From: Boseongicola sp. H5
Lineage (GTDB): Bacteria; Pseudomonadota; Alphaproteobacteria; Rhodobacterales; Rhodobacteraceae
Direction of reading: 5' to 3'
NCBI GenBank assembly: GCA_020622165.1
Contig: JACNMN010000001.1
Coordinates: 248,001 to 312,000, forward strand
DNA length: 64,000 nt
Shown here: positions 59,889-64,000 of the stretch, one piece after another
How positions within the stretch are numbered: the stretch's first letter is position 1
Layout: each line of letters starts with the position of its first letter
Translations under genes and position numbers: made by a program
Notes under the pieces: generated by a model
The model's database searches: none
Seen by the model: only the letters and a program-made list of their open reading frames with translations
What the model was told of the DNA's origin: nothing

Positions 59889-62175
59889 TGCCCCTTTCTC
59901 CTTCTTGCAGCATCGCCCAGACACGCGCCGGTGTGAACGGCATGTCCACGCGCCGGATGCCGAGCGGCCAGAGCGCATCCTGCACCGCGTTGGCAACCGC
60001 GGCCAGCGCGCCGACCGTCCCCGCCTCGCCGCAGCCTTTCATGCCAAGCTCGTTGGCGGTGGAGGGCACGGGCTCTGCGTGAAACGCCACGAAGGGCATG
60101 TTGTCGGCGCGCGGCATCCCGTAATCCATGAAGGTCGCGGTCAGCAACTGGCCGGTTTCGTCATAGACTACATGTTCGGTGATCGCCTGACCGATCCCCT
60201 GCGCCACACCGCCATGCACCTGCCCTTCGGCCAGCATCGGGTTCATCAGGTTGCCGAAATCGTCGACGACCGTGTAGCGCACAACCTCGGTCACGCCGGT
60301 TTCGCGGTCGATCTCCACCTCGGCGATATGGCATCCGTTCGGATAGGAGCGGCCGGGGAGCTTGCCGGTCTCCTCCGCCACGCAGAGCGCCGCCTGACCA
60401 TCGGCCCGCGCCGCTTCCGCGGCCTCCAGAAGCGTGACGACCGTGTTCGACCCCGGCGTGCGGAACACGCCCTCCTCCGAGTCGAAGGACACATCCTTGG
60501 CGTCCAGCATCCCCTCGACGAAGGGCACGAGCCCGGCGATCAGCGCCCGCCCCGTCACGCGCAGCGCGGTGCCTTGCGTGGTCACCGACCGGCTGCCGCC
60601 AGTGCCGCCGCCATGGGCGATGAGGTCGCTATCGCCCTGCACGATCTCGATCGCCTCGATCGGCAGGCCGGTCTGGTCATGCACGAACTGCGCATAGACG
60701 GTTTCGTGGCCCTGCCCGTTGGATTGGGTGCCCACATAGACCCGGGCACCCGTCTGTGTCAGCTCGATCTTCGCGGTCTCGCTCGGATCGCCCAGAATGC
60801 TTTCGATGTAATAGCAGATCCCGAGGCCGCGTAGCCTGCCGGCCCGTTCCGCGACGGATTTGCGCGCGGCAAAGCCGGCCAGATCCGCTTCGTGCTCGGC
60901 CCGCGTCAGCAGGCGGTCGAACTCCCCCACATCGTACAGCTCGCCCACGGCGGTCTTGTAGGGGAACTGATCGGGCTGAATGAAGCTTTTGCGGCGCAGT
61001 TCCAGCGGATCGACGCCCAGCTCGCGGGCGGCATAATCCATCGCGCGCTCCAGCGTGTAGATCGCCTCCGGACGGCCGGCGCCGCGATAGGCATCCACCT
61101 GGGTCGTGTTGGTGTAAACGCCGCGATTGTTCATGAACACGTCCTGAACATCGTAGACCCCGGTCAGCACCCGGGAAAACAGCTGGCTCTGGATCGGCTG
61201 CGCGAACTGGGAATTATAGGCGCCCATGTTCGACAGCGAGGTCATCCGGTAGGCCGTCATCCTGTAATCGGCATCGAAGCCAAGCTCGGCCACGCAAACC
61301 AGATCCCGGCCCGCATTGTCGCTCAGCATCGCCTCGGTCCGTTCGGACATCCAGCGCACCGGGCGCCCCAACACCCGCGCGGCATGGGCAACCATGAAGC
61401 TTTCGGGGTAATCCATACCCTTCATGCCGAACCCGCCGCCCACATCCGGCGTCGTCACGCGCACGTTTCCGGCCTCAAGCCCGAACCATTTGGCCAGCGC
61501 CGCCTTGGTGCCCCAGACACCCTGCCCGTTCACCGCCAGATGCAGCCTGTCGCCATCCGTCTCGGCGTAGCAGCCGCGCGGCTCAAGCGAATTCACGATG
61601 ATCCGGTTGTCCTCGATCTCGAACCGCACGCGATGCGCCGATGCCGCAAGCGCCGCCTCCGTCGCGGCCTCGTCGCCAAGCGCCCAGTCATAGGCCACGT
61701 TGTCGGGCGCTTCGGGATGCAGCTCGGGGCCGCCGGGGCGCAGCTCCATATGCGGCTCCAGCTCCTCGAAATCGAACACGATCAGTTCGGCGGCATCTTT
61801 CGCCGCGGCGACGCTGTCGGCCACGATGAAGGCGATGGGCTCGCCGACGAACCGCACCCGACCCTCGGCCAGAATGGGCCGCGCCGGGGCCGCGCCATCC
61901 GATCCGTCCCGGTTTTTCACCGTGGAGAACTTCATCGCGTTGGGCAAACCGGCCTCCGCCAGGTCGGCGGCGCTCAGCACCAGATGCACGCCCGCCGCCT
62001 CCCGCGCCCCGGTCAGATCGAGAGCCGTGATCTCTCCATGCGCGACCGGGCTGCGCAGCACATGGCCGAACAGCGCATCCTTCGGGGCCACATCGTCGAT
62101 ATACCGCCCGTGGCCGGTCAGCAGGCGGGTGTCCTCCAACCGGGTGACCGGCTGGCTGGTTCCGAATTTCGTCAT
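59875..62175 (-). CDS. CO-dehydrogenase-like large subunit, form II (molybdopterin-binding)
   Basis: The 766-residue xanthine-oxidase-family subunit binds the molybdenum cofactor. The active-site loop reads AYRGAGR at residues 362-368, the form-II (not AYRCSFR form-I) signature. The catalytic Glu region is in KGCGEAGTVGA. Form-II enzymes oxidise aldehydes, nicotinate-like or unknown substrates. The matching small (2Fe-2S) and medium (FAD) subunit genes are not adjacent in this window; a CoxG-like gene is at 8707-9177. No symbol is assigned because the substrate is unknown. Confidence 0.88.
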   Translation of the reverse strand: MTKFGTSQPVTRLEDTRLLTGHGRYIDDVAPKDALFGHVLRSPVAHGEITALDLTGAREAAGVHLVLSAADLAEAGLPNAMKFSTVKNRDGSDGAAPARPILAEGRVRFVGEPIAFIVADSVAAAKDAAELIVFDFEELEPHMELRPGGPELHPEAPDNVAYDWALGDEAATEAALAASAHRVRFEIEDNRIIVNSLEPRGCYAETDGDRLHLAVNGQGVWGTKAALAKWFGLEAGNVRVTTPDVGGGFGMKGMDYPESFMVAHAARVLGRPVRWMSERTEAMLSDNAGRDLVCVAELGFDADYRMTAYRMTSLSNMGAYNSQFAQPIQSQLFSRVLTGVYDVQDVFMNNRGVYTNTTQVDAYRGAGRPEAIYTLERAMDYAARELGVDPLELRRKSFIQPDQFPYKTAVGELYDVGEFDRLLTRAEHEADLAGFAARKSVAERAGRLRGLGICYYIESILGDPSETAKIELTQTGARVYVGTQSNGQGHETVYAQFVHDQTGLPIEAIEIVQGDSDLIAHGGGTGGSRSVTTQGTALRVTGRALIAGLVPFVEGMLDAKDVSFDSEEGVFRTPGSNTVVTLLEAAEAARADGQAALCVAEETGKLPGRSYPNGCHIAEVEIDRETGVTEVVRYTVVDDFGNLMNPMLAEGQVHGGVAQGIGQAITEHVVYDETGQLLTATFMDYGMPRADNMPFVAFHAEPVPSTANELGMKGCGEAGTVGALAAVANAVQDALWPLGIRRVDMPFTPARVWAMLQEGERGIAAE

Positions 62176-62328
62176 GGGGTGTATCCTCGCAGCATTCTGC
62201 TTCGGCCTTGAGATTAGCGACCCGCGCGCCAGTGTCCAGAGGGCCCGCGTCTCCATCGAGGCTTGGCCTTTCCCGCGCCGTTCGCTAGATGGTCCCCCGA
62301 CGGACAAGAACCCCAAGGGTACAGGGCG

Positions 62329-64000
62329 ATGGAAAAGACCTTCGATGCAAACCGGGCCGAGGCGCGGATCTACGAGGACTGGGAACGGAAGGGCTGTTTC
62401 AAGGCCGGCGCCAATGCATCGCGGGATGAAACCTTCTGCATCATGATCCCGCCGCCCAATGTGACCGGCTCGCTGCATGTGGGTCACGCCTTCAACAACA
62501 CCTTGCAGGATATCCTGACCCGCTGGCACCGGATGCGCGGCTTCGACACGCTCTGGCAACCGGGGCAGGACCATGCAGGCATCGCCACGCAGATGGTGGT
62601 CGAGCGCAAACTGGCCACCGAAGGCAACGCCACCCGCCGCGATCTGGGGCGCGAGGCGTTTCTGGAAAAGGTCTGGAACTGGAAGACCGAAAGCGGTGAT
62701 ACGATCATCACCCAGCTCAAGCGTCTGGGCGCGTCCTGCGACTGGTCGCGCAACGCTTTCACCATGTCGGGCGCGCCCAATGCCCCCGAAGGGGAGGACG
62801 GCAATTTCCACGACGCGGTCATCCGGGTTTTCGTGGAGATGTACAACAAGGGCTACATCTATCGCGGCAAGCGGCTGGTGAACTGGGACCCGCATTTCGA
62901 GACGGCGATTTCCGATCTGGAAGTCGAGCAGATCGAGAAGGACGGATACATGTGGCGGCTCCGCTATCCGCTGGAAGATGGCGAGACCTATGAACACCCG
63001 ATCGAGTTCGACGAGGACGGCAACGTCACCGACACGGAGACCCGCGATTACCTGACCGTCGCCACCACGCGCCCCGAAACCATGCTTGGCGATACCGGCG
63101 TCGCGGTTCATCCCGACGACCGGCGCTACGCGCATCTGGTCGGCAAACACGTGATCCTGCCGATCACCGGGCGGCGGATCCCGATCGTGGCCGACAGCTA
63201 CGCGGACCCCGAAAAGGGCACCGGCGCGGTCAAGATCACCCCGGCCCATGATTTCAACGACTGGGATGTGGGCCAGCGCACGGGCCTGCGCGTGATCAAC
63301 GTGATGGACACCAAGGCCGCGATGGCGCTGCGCGGCAATGCGGATTTCGCCGAAGGCTGCGCGGAGGACATGATCGCCGCGGCCATCGAACGGCTGGACG
63401 GGGCCGACCGCTACGAGGCACGGGATGCGATTGTCACCTGGGCCGAAGACAATGGCTGGCTCGACGGGATCGACGCGGACCGGCACATGGTCCCGCATGG
63501 CGACCGCTCCAAGGTTTCGGTGGAGCCGTTCCTGACCGATCAGTGGTTCGTGGACACCGCGAAAATCGTGGGGCCGGCGCTGGAAGCCGTCCGCGACGGG
63601 CGCACGAACATCATGCCCGAGCAGCACCGGAAGGTCTATTTCAACTGGCTGGAAAACATCCAGCCCTGGACCATCTCGCGCCAGCTTTGGTGGGGGCATC
63701 AGATCCCGGTCTGGTATGGCTTCGATCTTGGCGCCGGTGGTTTCGTCGATGACGAGGGTGACAATGCGCTTGATCAGGTGGAGATGTTCCGCCTGCTCGA
63801 CGCGCAGACCCTGCTCAAAGGCAGTGAACGGCACCACGCCGCCATGGATTTCGATGGCATCACGGGCCAGTTCGCCGATGTGATCGCGGCGCTTCCGGCG
63901 CCGCTGAACCATGCGCGGGTTGTGGAGGCGCCGGATCGCTCTGCCGCCGCACAGATGCTGGCAGAGAGCCTTGCGACCTATACGGTGGATCAGGATCCCA
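62329..64000 (+). CDS. valS: Valyl-tRNA synthetase (3' end beyond window)
   Basis: About 557 codons are visible; the family is about 900-1050 residues. Seen: [22 protein letters not shown] (HIGH motif as HVGH), the [14 protein letters not shown] segment, the CP1 editing domain with [20 protein letters not shown], and [18 protein letters not shown]. After that, an insertion of about 60 residues compared with E. coli ValS precedes the expected DVLDTWFSS, a known feature of this family as far as I recall. KMSKS lies off the right edge. It is divergent from coxL with a 153-bp gap. Confidence 0.95.
   Translation, partial: MEKTFDANRAEARIYEDWERKGCFKAGANASRDETFCIMIPPPNVTGSLHVGHAFNNTLQDILTRWHRMRGFDTLWQPGQDHAGIATQMVVERKLATEGNATRRDLGREAFLEKVWNWKTESGDTIITQLKRLGASCDWSRNAFTMSGAPNAPEGEDGNFHDAVIRVFVEMYNKGYIYRGKRLVNWDPHFETAISDLEVEQIEKDGYMWRLRYPLEDGETYEHPIEFDEDGNVTDTETRDYLTVATTRPETMLGDTGVAVHPDDRRYAHLVGKHVILPITGRRIPIVADSYADPEKGTGAVKITPAHDFNDWDVGQRTGLRVINVMDTKAAMALRGNADFAEGCAEDMIAAAIERLDGADRYEARDAIVTWAEDNGWLDGIDADRHMVPHGDRSKVSVEPFLTDQWFVDTAKIVGPALEAVRDGRTNIMPEQHRKVYFNWLENIQPWTISRQLWWGHQIPVWYGFDLGAGGFVDDEGDNALDQVEMFRLLDAQTLLKGSERHHAAMDFDGITGQFADVIAALPAPLNHARVVEAPDRSAAAQMLAESLATYTVDQDP

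Noticed and set aside
59875-63912. Extending the coxL frame on the minus strand to about 1345 codons
   Set aside because: The extra N-terminal part is antisense to valS and shows no domain; the conserved CoxL N-terminus (MTKFGTSQPVTRLEDTRLL) starts at 62175.

Overview
The window is high-GC chromosomal DNA from an alphaproteobacterium, most likely a marine Rhodobacteraceae (Roseobacter-type) species. Indicators are a PccR-type regulator next to propionyl-CoA carboxylase genes, full CtrA boxes (TTAA-N7-TTAA), an alphaproteobacterial SOS box (GTTC-N7-GTTC), GANTC methylation sites, a tRNA-His without the usual extra 5' G, and many small lipoproteins and DUF proteins that look typical of this family. 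I see no insertion sequence, prophage, CRISPR array or replication origin.

Layout. 0-9 kb is a propionyl-CoA region: pccA (cut by the left edge) and pccB lie on the minus strand, separated by small lipoprotein and hypothetical genes, a cupin gene and an AT-richer HNH nuclease gene. Diverging from pccB is an MFS exporter followed by the regulator pccR. TTTGCAAA-type operators lie in front of pccB and pccR. meaB, needed for the later methylmalonyl-CoA step, lies at 55 kb. 9-33 kb is mostly housekeeping: YdcH, a thermonuclease, a HAD-fold protein without its nucleophile, the argO/argP pair, two DMT exporters, yebC, a HisA paralogue, two SLC13 permeases, YmdB, 5-formyl-THF cyclo-ligase, a J-domain protein, an M3 peptidase, an internally duplicated secreted protein, an OmpA-like protein, rpoH, an RluD-type enzyme and tRNA-His.

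33.4-45.7 kb is the most interesting stretch. A curlin-like small protein (HfaA-like), a CsgG/HfaB secretion lipoprotein and an unknown secreted protein run on the plus strand. Facing them are two secreted proteins built from alternating long and short Q-x-A-x-N repeats, which I interpret as amyloid-like or beta-solenoid surface proteins. A perfect CtrA box lies upstream. Next come a LuxR/CsgD-like regulator and a polysaccharide operon: UDP-glucuronate decarboxylase, a UDP-sugar 4-epimerase, a cellulose-synthase-like GT2 and a GH26-like hydrolase. This resembles the E. coli logic of CsgD, curli and cellulose, rebuilt with holdfast-anchor-type parts, and I propose it as a surface-attachment or biofilm locus.

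45.7-64 kb contains a MarR-GNAT fusion with a palindromic operator, mmcB with an SOS box, a 6S-like RNA candidate, a Flp-like pilin, dnaG, rpoD, a frameshifted nuclease-like gene, a YigZ-family gene, an HlyU gene, radC with a CtrA box, meaB, hrpB, a DUF2235 hydrolase, an orphan form-II coxL and the start of valS (cut by the right edge).
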